A DNA stretch of 63,329 nucleotides, from contig JAUWMI010000025.1 in NCBI GenBank assembly GCA_030613245.1, positions 1 through 63,329 of the forward strand, in the 5' to 3' direction. This stretch comes from Candidatus Sumerlaeota bacterium. GTDB lineage: Bacteria > Sumerlaeota > Sumerlaeia > MWCT01 > JAUWMI01. The position numbers and the translations under genes were made by a program. Position 1 is the stretch's first letter. Each line of letters opens with the position of its first letter. Positions 46,887 to 55,523 of this stretch are shown here, piece after piece. The notes beneath the pieces were generated by a model. It did no database searches. It saw only the letters and a program-made list of their open reading frames with translations, and was not told where the DNA came from.

Positions 46887-46946
46887 TCCTAACGCTGTGC
46901 ATCAGCCGTCCGCCGCAGGCGGATCGCCTGCAGTGAATGGTTCGGT
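46887..46946 (-). repeat. attC-like site D
   Basis: On the minus strand ACCGAAC, CATTCACTGCAGGCGATCCG, CCTGCGG turn, CGGACGGCTGATGCACAGC and GTTAGGA, 60 bp. ACCGAAC is the exact complement of GTTCGGT at 47232-47238, the point where the first cassette would begin, as expected for a cassette that once circularised. Confidence 0.75.
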
Positions 46947-46952
46947 TCCTGT

Positions 46953-47204
46953 TTATTCCGAATTGCTTCTCTTATTGCCTCGAAACATGCCGAGTATGCT
47001 CGAAAGAACAGCTCTGTCGGACACTTCGGCTGCTTTTTTCAAGATGATGGCGAAGAATGCACCAGTAATTATGCCAATGCCCAAGAGTCTGAGTTCGCCG
47101 TCATGCAAGAAGACAACAACCAAACCCAGCAACGAGGGTATGGCTAACGCAAGAACCGTTGAATAAGGAGGAGGAATTCTGTCCAGTTTTCGAAAGATGT
47201 TCAT
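46953..47204 (-). CDS. small two-span membrane protein (first cassette)
   Basis: 83 residues from ATG 47204, which has GAAGGAGGG upstream. Two hydrophobic segments (TVLALAIPSLLGLVVVFL, LLGIGIITGAFFAIIL) sit between basic ends. I do not recognise the family. It is the gene nearest the relic integrase and is followed at once by attC-like site D, the position of the most recently captured cassette. Confidence 0.7.
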   Translation of the reverse strand: MNIFRKLDRIPPPYSTVLALAIPSLLGLVVVFLHDGELRLLGIGIITGAFFAIILKKAAEVSDRAVLSSILGMFRGNKRSNSE

Positions 47205-47231
47205 ACAACCCTCCTTCGTGTTTTTCCTGGA

Positions 47232-47305
47232 ACCGAACATTAATTATCTGGGTCAATATAAGACACCAAAAATGCGAACCCGACAGTATAAGATGCCAGA
47301 AAAAT
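47232..47305 (-). repeat. attI-like region with direct repeats
   Basis: The minus strand reads GTTCGGT at 47238-47232, a cassette-junction core. Immediately upstream are two direct repeats on the plus strand, CAATATAAGACACCAAAAAT (47254-47273) and CAGTATAAGATGCCAGAAAA (47284-47303). Integron attI sites carry a core plus accessory direct repeats bound by IntI. The call depends on position between the integrase remnant and the first cassette. Confidence 0.45.
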
Positions 47306-47344
47306 CGTCCTAAGAATTGGAACGAGTCCTCTCTTTTCAGTTAT

Positions 47345-47718
47345 TTACATTGTGTTACGGTCTTTAGCTTGGAGTCTTATACTGATCCGTATAATACTCT
47401 TTGCATAGATCATAAACTGCAAAGCATGCGCCGGACTCCGTACCCCTTTGCCTCCTCGATTAAGCACATGCGTGTACATCATCGCGGTTTTGAGATCCTT
47501 AGATTCATTAACAAGAAAATATATCTTAGCCGCTGACGTGCTATCAAGCTTTTTTCCCTCTTGCCAATCCCAATAATAGCATGACGTAATAATCCTTTTT
47601 CGCTTACCCTCTTCGGGCCTAATGACGATGCGCCCGTTACCGATGTCCGAGTCTTTAAGCCGGGTAACCTCCCGTCACAAGCTGGAGGAAAAAGCCAGTT
47701 CCAATAAAATCCAGCATC
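47345..47718 (-). pseudogene. intI: decayed integron integrase (IntI) remnant
   Basis: Minus-strand fragments in order: FIGTGF (about 47710), then after a frame change and stop REVTRLKDSDIGNGRIVIR (about 47670-47610), then EEGKRKRIIT, a non-homologous stretch, and finally KDLKTAMMYTHVLNRGGKGV with RSPAHAL (about 47490-47420). The last segment is the characteristic IntI C-terminus, with the catalytic tyrosine in MMYTHVLN and the GGxGVRSP tail. The HxxR box and most of the catalytic domain are missing, so it is dead. It reads the same way as the cassettes, unlike class 1 integrons. No clear N-terminal domain is visible in 47719-48091, which holds nothing else recognised. Confidence 0.75.
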
Positions 47719-48091
47719 CAATTGTTTAACTTAACGAGGAACTCCTTGCGTGGTAAGCAGACAAGGTTTTTCAGTCGTCAATTGGGAAAAACCCACATGA
47801 AATGAAAGCATCGGTTGGAGGGATTCTAAAAAGAATGAGGATTTTATCATTGAGCGAGGGCATAAAGTTTATATACCCAGAGCGTAGGCTTCGTTTTGCA
47901 ATCCCGAGATGCTTCAGGGAAGAAACACAGATGGCTTCCACTTATTGTACAAGGCAAGACTTGTTGTCTACATTTGTAGTCAAAATGCGTCCACTTTGCG
48001 TCCCAAAACGTCCTTTCTTATCGTTTTCAAATTGGGACAGTTAAAAAGTTACCTGCACTTTATGCCATTGATATCGTTAAAAATAAAATGG

Positions 48092-48164
48092 AGCGGGATA
48101 CGGGGATCGAACCCGCGACTTTCAGCTTGGGAAGCTGACACTCTACCAGCTGAGTTAATCCCGC
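48092..48164 (-). tRNA. tRNA-Gly (anticodon CCC)
   Basis: 73 nt. GCGGGAT/ATCCCGC acceptor stem with discriminator T, anticodon arm TCAGC-TTCCCAA-GCTGA with anticodon CCC, and T-loop TTCGATC. CCA is not encoded. Confidence 0.95.
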
Positions 48165-48261
48165 TCACATGTATTCGAAACATACACTTCCACGAGATCA
48201 CTTCGCAAGTCAAGCGAAAAAAGCCTGTGTCAAATGGTTGTCCGGAGAAGAAAAAACAGGG

Positions 48262-48290
48262 TTGACGTCCGGCACTGCTTGGCATATATC
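48262..48290 (+). promoter_or_regulatory. sigma70-type promoter of the FHA-GAF-HD-GYP gene
   Basis: TTGACG (48262-48267) and TATATC (48285-48290) with a 17-base spacer, 32 bases before ATG 48323; GAAAGG stands 11 bases before the start. Confidence 0.7.
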
Positions 48291-48322
48291 TGTTTCTAGT
48301 TCGCTAGAAAGGCATAATACGG

Positions 48323-49915
48323 ATGCGGCTGTATTGTCAAAAGGGAAGCGCGAAAGACAAGAACTGGACGTTGAAGATCCCGAAGACCACTATTGGCCGA
48401 GACGCAATTTGCGACATTGCCCTGGACGACCCAAAAATCTCCCGGATTCATGCGGAGATTGTGAGAGAAAAAGACACGTTCGTCTATACAGACAAGAACA
48501 GCACTAATGGATCGTTTATTAATGGCTATCGGGTAAAGCGGCAAATCATGTTGCCCGGCGATGTGATTACAGTTGGCAACACAGAACTTATTGCGCTGGA
48601 TACACAACAGAAAGGAATCGTTGAATGGCGCGACGGCGACGACTCCGAGATTACCTCAACCATTCCACTGGATGTCTTCTCGAAGAAGTTTCATGAAGTT
48701 AGCACCAAGGCTGCGGTAGAGTCAATCGAGAGTGAGGTTGCAGCGGTTGACACCAAGACCCCGACGCCTGATCTGGTTGACACGAACAAGATGATTCGCA
48801 ACCTCCAGAATATCTATGACGTGACTGAAGCGATCAACTCAGTGATGGTGCTCGATGACCTCTTCGATTTGATTATAAAGCAGATTTTCAAAGCCTTTGC
48901 CGACGTACAGCGCATTTGCGTCTTGATGCGCGATGAGAAGCAAGAGTTTTCACCCCGGGTGGTGGCTCATCGGGATGAGGAAGGTACGCGGCCGTTCATT
49001 ATTAGCAAGAGCATTTTCCAACACTCCATTGAAAACCGCGTGAGTATCCTGGCGAACGATGCGACTCGCGACGAACGCTTTTCCCGTGCCGATAGCGTTA
49101 TAGACCTGCACCTCCGTTCGGTAATGTGCGCTCCCCTTGTGTCGAAAGACAAGGTTCTGGGCGCGATCTATCTCGACAATCGCGAAAAGCCCTTCTGCTT
49201 TGACCAGGAGGACATCGAGCTCCTGACTGCCTTTGCAAATCAGGCAGCCATCGCCATTGAAAATTCAAAACTCTACGAAGAAATCCAGAAAGCCTATCAC
49301 GATGCCATTCTGGCGTTGATCAATGCAATCGAGGCAAAGGATCCATACACGCGCGGCCATACCCAGCGCACCAGCCGCTATGCGCTGGGGATTGCGCAAG
49401 AAGTCGGCTTGACGAAGGATCGGTACGAAAGGCTAAAGACCGCGGCTGAACTTCACGACATCGGAAAAATCGGCGTTCGCGAACAGCTTATTGATAAAAC
49501 CGGCCATCTCTCAGATTCGGAATTTGAATCTATTCAGGCCCACGTAGTCACAGGCGAAAAAATACTCAAGCCCATTGAGTATCTGCAATTTGCCATCCCC
49601 ATTATTCGCGGCCATCATGAACGGTTCAATGGTTCTGGGTATCCCGATGGCTTGAGCGGCGAGGCAATTCTGCTCGAGTCTCGAATTCTGGGTGTTGCTG
49701 ATGCGTTCGATGCTATGACAACTCAGCGCCCTTACAATAAGCCACTCTCATTGAAGGACGCCGTTGCACACTGCAAACAACATGCCGGTACTCAATTTGA
49801 CCCCCAGGTAGTTGACGCACTGGAGCGGTTCATGACGGCAAACCATGACTTCATTGAAAAAGAACTCGAAAAGATCAACGCTGAGCTAAAAGCAGAAGCT
49901 GAACTGCATACCTGA
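48323..49915 (+). CDS. FHA-GAF-HD-GYP phosphodiesterase
   Basis: 530 residues. An FHA domain (1-92: TIGRDAICDIALDDPKISR, NSTNGSFING) reads phosphothreonine; a GAF domain (about 160-320) senses a small ligand; an HD-GYP domain (about 325-515) has HDIGKIG near residue 378 and HHERFNGSGYP near 431, the metal and GYP motifs of active cyclic-di-GMP phosphodiesterases. It thus links serine/threonine phosphorylation to c-di-GMP breakdown. No cyclase or kinase partner is adjacent. Confidence 0.95.
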   Translation: MRLYCQKGSAKDKNWTLKIPKTTIGRDAICDIALDDPKISRIHAEIVREKDTFVYTDKNSTNGSFINGYRVKRQIMLPGDVITVGNTELIALDTQQKGIVEWRDGDDSEITSTIPLDVFSKKFHEVSTKAAVESIESEVAAVDTKTPTPDLVDTNKMIRNLQNIYDVTEAINSVMVLDDLFDLIIKQIFKAFADVQRICVLMRDEKQEFSPRVVAHRDEEGTRPFIISKSIFQHSIENRVSILANDATRDERFSRADSVIDLHLRSVMCAPLVSKDKVLGAIYLDNREKPFCFDQEDIELLTAFANQAAIAIENSKLYEEIQKAYHDAILALINAIEAKDPYTRGHTQRTSRYALGIAQEVGLTKDRYERLKTAAELHDIGKIGVREQLIDKTGHLSDSEFESIQAHVVTGEKILKPIEYLQFAIPIIRGHHERFNGSGYPDGLSGEAILLESRILGVADAFDAMTTQRPYNKPLSLKDAVAHCKQHAGTQFDPQVVDALERFMTANHDFIEKELEKINAELKAEAELHT

Positions 49916-50402
49916 GATACCCCCTCACCCGCTCTGTTCTCGCTTTTTCATGCTGCCTGGAGTGTTTCCTTTTTAACATTTTTTGCCCCCCTGGCATTTC
50001 TTCTCTATGGTTTCCCTCACTATTTTGCGGTACCGAACGAGCTCCCGATATAGTGCCTGATTGCGACTTTACCCTCCATGTTTAAAAGAGAAGATGCGAT
50101 TTCTGATTCTGTGACCTCTTCGCAGCCCCCTTTGCACAATCAGCGCACGCTCCCTCATTGTCCAACTCTCTCTGGCTAAAAAACATTTGCCTTTGTGCAA
50201 TGCCATTTGATATAGGAACAATAATTGTGCTGTCGGTATCGTCTTTTACTTGTCACGAGCGAAAGCTCTTTCTGTGTGCTTGCGCTTTCTAACAGCAAGC
50301 GTACCACACTAACCGTGTATGACCGTATAGCTTATAACATGGCCCACGTGACCATCAGAGTGAGCGCTTATGATGGTACGGCTGAGTAGACTGTGAAGCC
50401 CA
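49916..50402. other. intergenic region without visible gene
   Basis: I see no gene, terminator or repeat that I can support in these 487 bases. It probably contains the promoter of the DUF4911-ligase pair. Confidence 0.4.
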
Positions 50403-50684
50403 ATGCAATACAAGAAATACCCACCATTCAAAGGAGACGTTCAAATATTCGTAGCGGCGACTGATCCGAAAGAAATCGGATATATTAACAGCATTATTGA
50501 AAGCTACGAAGGCATAGGCTTGGTGCGAACGCGAGATGAAACACAGGGCGTTATTGAATTCTGGGTTGCCCCTGACTTCCTCGACCTGTTCCATCAGGTG
50601 CTACACAGTCTGAGCACCGAGCTGCCAATTACTCTTGTCAGCACAGAGTCTGAGAACTATGGCCAAACACGCACGAACCCGTAA
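50403..50684 (+). CDS. DUF4911 domain protein
   Basis: 93 residues. DPKEIGYINSIIESYEGIGLVRTRD then GVIEFWVAPDF fits DUF4911, a small alpha-beta protein thought to act as a regulatory or binding subunit; its function is unknown. It overlaps the next gene's ATG 50659 by 26 bases in another frame, so translation is probably coupled. Confidence 0.7.
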   Translation: MQYKKYPPFKGDVQIFVAATDPKEIGYINSIIESYEGIGLVRTRDETQGVIEFWVAPDFLDLFHQVLHSLSTELPITLVSTESENYGQTRTNP

Positions 50685-53031
50685 AGTACGCTATGCTGGA
50701 GCCCATCTTGCATTTGTGTGCACCTTCATTATCGTAGGCCTCATTATTTTTCTTTTTACCCCTTTGACCTACAACCTGGACGAGATAAAGGTGTCGCTCC
50801 TCTACTGTTTTGGTCCCCTTCTAGTTTGTCTCTACCTCTACCTGCTCATGCGGGGCGATCTCGTTCCACTGCCGAGAAGCATACTGATACCTCTTGGCCT
50901 TTATTTTCTGGCTATGCTAATCTCCACACTGTTCTCCCCGCATCCCTGGATTGGCTTGATCGTCACAGGATTTCAGCTCGCGGTCCTCGGACCTTTTCTC
51001 TGCCTGGCAGGGTCGTTGCGCAAGGAGAAGCTGATTGTCAACGCATTCTGGATATACATCGTCTTTGGATTCGCAACAGCGGTTTTCGGACTACTGCACT
51101 ATGGCGGGCTTTTCATCTTCCTCCATAATTTCCTTTACTTTGGCCGTTCTCCCTCCCCCCTGGATAGTGGCCTGCACAGTCTGATTTTTACCCTGCATCA
51201 TTCTCGCGATATGATCTCGACCATTCTAAATCGCGATTTTTTTGGAAGCTTTCTGGTGATCTTCATTCCGCTAACAATAGCCGGTACTTTTGTTTTCAAA
51301 ACAGCTGGCCGCCGATTGTTTTCAGCCATTGCAGGACTTCTGATGATCTTATGTCTCTATCTTGCGTTCTCAAAAGACAGCGGTGTGGCATTCATCCTGT
51401 CCATGTTGGTGTTCGCCATAGCTTACTACAAATACGAAAGCGAGAAAAAAATCCGCATTCCGCATCTTCATATCTGGATCATTGGATGCCTCATCCTTGC
51501 GCTGACATTGGTGTTCTTTACGCAGGGTATTCTTGCCGAGAGACTAAAAGGTGTAGGGTTTACACTTACTTCGCGTATGATTATCTGGGCCGGTGGTGTA
51601 AACATCTTTATTGAATCGCCGCGTACAATACTTTTCGGAGCCGGCCCCGGCAGCTTCCGCCTCCTGTTTCCGCAATTTCGAAGTCCTGACTACCATTTGT
51701 GGGATATTTCTAATGTCACACTCTTCTCGCACAACAACTATCTAGACTTGCTTGCTGAAACCGGTGTCCTCGGATTCATCGGGTACATGTGGTTAGTGGG
51801 GGTGATCCTTTACTTTGGATTAAAGCTCATCCGAGGATGTCAGAACGCGAATTTGCGTGTGTGTCAGATCGCGATACTATCCAGTCTCTGCGCCATGTTA
51901 TTCACCAATTTCTTCAGTCCCAATGCGCGCTGGGCCGTTGTGGGAATAAACAACTGGGGAGTGCTGGGGCTTTCGCTCGGATGCTACCTCTGCTGGCAAC
52001 AAAGTATTGCCAAACCCGGCGGTACGCATCGTTTGGCCAGCACTCCAAAACCCATCACCATGCTTGGGCTGCTCGTTCTGTCACTCCTTATCAGCGTTCT
52101 CTCAATCGTCTACGGTATTCACTATTTCCTCGGCGCGTACTACAATAAACAGGGATTGGACTATAGCATCGTTCGACAGTATCCAATTGCCATTACGAAT
52201 TTTAAGAAAGCTCTCGAGTATAATCCAACCTTTATCACTACCTATTATAAACTTGCCCACGCCTACAACCAGAACGGCCAGACCGCCCTTGCCCTGAAGA
52301 CGTACGAGGACTTGGCAAAATACGCGCCTGATTATTCCGAGATTCACTATAATCTCGGTGTCATGTACTCCGCCCTGGGTAACAATGCGGCGTCGTCTAA
52401 GGAATTCGTCAAAGCAGCCGAAATGTCGAACAAAGTGAACGTCCAATACACCATGGCCCAGGTCTACCAGAAGAATGGTCTATATGAAAAAGCTAGAGAT
52501 GTCTTAATAAAAATGCCACAATACAAGAGAGATCCGCGCGATGAACAAATGACTACAGAGAAAGAGGCACAATTTAAGCTCCGTGCCAAGGAGCAGCTGG
52601 TTCAGGTTGCCGTGTCACTCGGGGATTACGCACTGGCTGAAAAGACACAGTACGAGCTCTTTCGCCAAGATCCAGGGAATCCTAAATACATTCGCGGTTT
52701 GATCAATATCTATAAACTCACCAGAAATTATGACAAGGCCTACAAGTTCCTCCAGCAGGCATTACAGAATAACCCTCTGGATATTTTCTCATACTCGCAG
52801 ATGGTCGAGCTGCTCAGGCACACAAACCGCTACCAGGAAGCCCTCAAACATGCCAAAGTGGTCGAAAATCTCCGGCCGAAAAACCAAGAGAACATGTATA
52901 GACTCGGACAGATTCATTCCAATCTTAATAACCCGGAAAAGGCACGATCCTACTATCAGAAAACGCTTGACCTCGATGCCTCAACCTCCTTCGGAAGGGC
53001 TGCCCGCCGAGCGCTAGATCAACTCCCCTAA
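50659..53031 (+). CDS. O-antigen-ligase-like membrane protein with C-terminal TPR domain
   Basis: 790 residues from ATG 50659; ATG 50635 is less likely. Residues 10-490 hold about twelve membrane segments and the Wzy_C/O-antigen-ligase region (ILFGAGPGSFRLLFPQFR, SHNNYLDLLAETGVLGFIGY near 352-372), whose large periplasmic loop binds the polyprenyl glycan donor. Residues about 500-785 are six or more TPR repeats (NPTFITTYYKLAHAYNQNG, YSEIHYNLGVMYSALGNNA). Proteins of this build either ligate glycans to lipid A or act as protein O-oligosaccharyltransferases (PglL type). Which one is uncertain; the TPR domain suggests protein partners. Confidence 0.85.
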   Translation: MAKHARTRKVRYAGAHLAFVCTFIIVGLIIFLFTPLTYNLDEIKVSLLYCFGPLLVCLYLYLLMRGDLVPLPRSILIPLGLYFLAMLISTLFSPHPWIGLIVTGFQLAVLGPFLCLAGSLRKEKLIVNAFWIYIVFGFATAVFGLLHYGGLFIFLHNFLYFGRSPSPLDSGLHSLIFTLHHSRDMISTILNRDFFGSFLVIFIPLTIAGTFVFKTAGRRLFSAIAGLLMILCLYLAFSKDSGVAFILSMLVFAIAYYKYESEKKIRIPHLHIWIIGCLILALTLVFFTQGILAERLKGVGFTLTSRMIIWAGGVNIFIESPRTILFGAGPGSFRLLFPQFRSPDYHLWDISNVTLFSHNNYLDLLAETGVLGFIGYMWLVGVILYFGLKLIRGCQNANLRVCQIAILSSLCAMLFTNFFSPNARWAVVGINNWGVLGLSLGCYLCWQQSIAKPGGTHRLASTPKPITMLGLLVLSLLISVLSIVYGIHYFLGAYYNKQGLDYSIVRQYPIAITNFKKALEYNPTFITTYYKLAHAYNQNGQTALALKTYEDLAKYAPDYSEIHYNLGVMYSALGNNAASSKEFVKAAEMSNKVNVQYTMAQVYQKNGLYEKARDVLIKMPQYKRDPRDEQMTTEKEAQFKLRAKEQLVQVAVSLGDYALAEKTQYELFRQDPGNPKYIRGLINIYKLTRNYDKAYKFLQQALQNNPLDIFSYSQMVELLRHTNRYQEALKHAKVVENLRPKNQENMYRLGQIHSNLNNPEKARSYYQKTLDLDASTSFGRAARRALDQLP

Positions 53032-53760
53032 TAAAACTAATTACTCGCACTGGCGACGTCCGCCTATACTATTATCACGTCTCTTTCTGCCCTCGAGCAT
53101 AATCAAGTAAGGCTGATCCCTGTGATAGAGCCACCGAGACACAGTGAACCTAAGGCTCATAAAAGTATGCACGAGATCGATAGCTTGCCCGAAACGATTA
53201 TGTGCTGTGCGATCGGTGTCCACACTTTTTGAAAATCTCTGTGTCTCCGCGTTTCTGTGGCAGTTTCAATCAATGTAGGCCATAAGGAAATTGGGGGCTC
53301 AGAGGTATTGGGTATCTGCCGGAAATTATTTCTGCCCAATTGTGATGCATCGTGAGAAAGCGTAACAAATCTTTGTACAATATTGATATTATAAATCTTA
53401 CGCGGCGTGACATTGCTTCAAGCACTTCTTGTGGATCAGTTTTCCCACAGGAAATGCACAATTCTGTGATTTGTAGATCTCTGAAATGATATGTCTTGCG
53501 ATTTTGTCAATTTTTCTGTTGATTCTTGCCCAGCAAATGTATATCAAATTTAAGTTTCCAATGCATATTCCTCTCCCCTGCTCTTCTTGTTGGGTGAATC
53601 GGTAAAGGGGTGCACGACAACTCGGAATTCTTGATTGCAGGGGATCCCTCCCGACGTCGTGGTTCGCTGATTGCCAGTCCTCACTGTTGCAAAACACCCT
53701 GGTTGTGTAACAAAACAGGCAAACTGGCGTAGTGTGCATTGCCAGCATGAGGATGTAACT
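53032..53760. other. 729-base intergenic region with inverted repeats
   Basis: GAGCCACCGAGACACAG (53128-53144) and CTCTGTGTCTCCGCGTTTCT (starting 53237, to 53263 with GTGGCAG) are imperfect inverse copies. A minus-strand frame 53398-53955 is open but overlaps the better-supported membrane gene and is not protein-like. Nothing else is seen. Confidence 0.45.
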
Positions 53761-54231
53761 GTGTTCTATACGAGATCCCTGGCGCGTCTTCACGAGACTC
53801 CCCTCAATCAGAAAGTGCTGTTGTTCATCAGTATGTTGGCCTGCACGTTTATACTGAACTTGCAGCTGCTTTCGATCCAACACAGCGTGCACACATTCCC
53901 ATTGATCATCGTCATCGCATTGCACGGATTCTGCATATTGCGTCTGCTCGCCCATGTCCCTTCAGGGTTTCAGGATATCTCGCCACGCATCCGCCTGGGT
54001 CTTGAAATCTGTCTGATCGCACTTATCCCAATTATCTATTCGACTCCGCTCGCCGTGGATTTTGTTGGCAAAGAGCTTCTTGCGGGTCACATCCTAACAG
54101 CCACCGAGTGGTTTAACGATCTGGCGGAGGGTCTCTTTTTCCTCGCTACCGTGGCCACGATGGAAAGTCTCTACTGCCTCGTTCACCACAGAAAACCTGC
54201 ACACGCCGAAAGCGATCCAACCAAAGCATAA
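53761..54231 (+). CDS. four-span membrane protein of unknown function
   Basis: 156 residues from GTG 53761, chosen for GAGG 8 bases upstream; the same frame is open further upstream to 53671 but without hydrophobic content or a good site. Four hydrophobic segments are visible (VLLFISMLACTFILNLQLL, FPLIIVIALHGFCILRLLA, LEICLIALIPIIY, GLFFLATVATMESLYCLV). No family is recognised. Confidence 0.6.
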   Translation: MFYTRSLARLHETPLNQKVLLFISMLACTFILNLQLLSIQHSVHTFPLIIVIALHGFCILRLLAHVPSGFQDISPRIRLGLEICLIALIPIIYSTPLAVDFVGKELLAGHILTATEWFNDLAEGLFFLATVATMESLYCLVHHRKPAHAESDPTKA

Positions 54232-54429
54232 CCTCCCAGACTGAAGCCAAGCCCCTGAGACTTAGTACCTATTCTCCGACATACACAGTGTTTTCAGTAC
54301 TAATTGCAGCACATCCAGCAATTGCCTGCCCGCCGTTCTTGTCATCAGTCGGTTAGGTTGATAGAGGAAGATTAATCATAATAACCTGTCAACGTGCAAA
54401 TGAGGCCAAGAAAATCGTATTCCTTCAAG

Positions 54430-54456
54430 TAGAGGCGTTAAATTTAACGCCCTACT
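54430..54456. repeat. 28-bp palindromic repeat family, copy 1
   Basis: GTAGAGGCG-TTAAATTTAA-CGCCCTAC. It belongs to a family of near-perfect palindromes between 54.4 and 61.2 kb. Confidence 0.85.
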
Positions 54457-54502
54457 CAATATACAATAACCAGGCTTGCATTGACGCGGAAGGACTGAAA
54501 AA

Positions 54503-55523
54503 TTACGGAAGGTGTGGCACTTCCAGGCGTTCCAGAACAACCTGGTCAACGCCAAGGATCGCCTGTGCGGAATCCGCGGGATCGAAATTCATGATGTCCC
54601 ACGCTGCGAATATATTCTGAATCGGCCCTGAGATCATCTCCTGAGGCGGGTAAAAGTAGATCTCATATTCGACCGGAGTTGTTGAAGGTGAACAGTCGCC
54701 ATTCCCCGTGGAATTGATTACAAGATTGGTTGACACCTGCCAATCCTGACTGTGGAGACGCAGCCGCACGGTTGGGACGATTGACCGATCTGTCTGATCT
54801 GAATGCACAAGAAACCGCACACGATAGACAGTATCCCCCCAGATAGGAATTTCTGCCGGACTGTTCCACCCACCAAAGGTGTTCGTATTGCTCATTGACT
54901 GAAGACCCAGGCTCCCATTTGAGGACGACGGCACAGGCTCGCGGAATACCGTGGGAACACTAAAGAAACTCCAGCCCTCCTCTCCGCTCTCGAACGTATA
55001 AACCTTCGCCCGCGTCACTCCTTCCAGCTGGCGCTTCGCAATCCGATTGACCGTGAGTGAATGCAAAAAGAGGCTCGCATGAGGACTGTCCAGGGGATTA
55101 AAACCCATGAGATCCATAGCCGCGCTGAGACTCTGCGCTCCGCCCATATTGCCCCCATCTCCAAACGATGGCGAAAAGTAGAACCAATACTCTTTCGGGC
55201 TGGAAGTTGGCGCGACAAGCGCATTGGCCACACTATCCACGACCATCGCGCCGTTCAATTGATTATTATCAAGATTGAGGCGAAGGCGAAATTGCGGAAC
55301 CTGGAGTGGAGTCGTCTCGTCTGTGGAGATCAGAAACCGAGCCTCATAGAGGCTGTCGTCAATCAGGGGAATATCTGTGGTCGGGCTCGACCAGAAGCCA
55401 AAGTTGCTGGTATTGCTCGTTGCAGTAATTTGCAAGCTGCCGCCAGGCCCGATTCCTGATTGCGGTTCGGCGAAGACTGCAGGCGTGGTAATAAAGCTCC
55501 ATGTGGAAAATCCGGCGTACGCG
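54503..55523 (-). other. novel C-terminal module, two copies in the FN3/LTD protein
   Basis: Copy A (about 55028-55523) has FSTWSF, SNTSNFGFWSSP, VPQFRLR, DLMGFNPLDS and LTVNRI. Copy B (about 54503-55008) has EEGWSFFS, SNTNTFGGWNSP, VPTVRLR, DIMNFDPADS and an end in VLERLEVPHLP. The anchors and spacing match the subtilase and propeller copies. Confidence 0.8.

Noticed and set aside
47479-47721. 80-residue minus-strand ORF in the intI region
   Set aside because: It is in the wrong frame; the integrase-like residues lie in an adjacent frame interrupted by a stop.
53398-53955. 185-residue minus-strand frame
   Set aside because: It overlaps the membrane protein gene at 53761-54231 antisense, has no domain signal or hydrophobic pattern, and has an odd composition for this genome.
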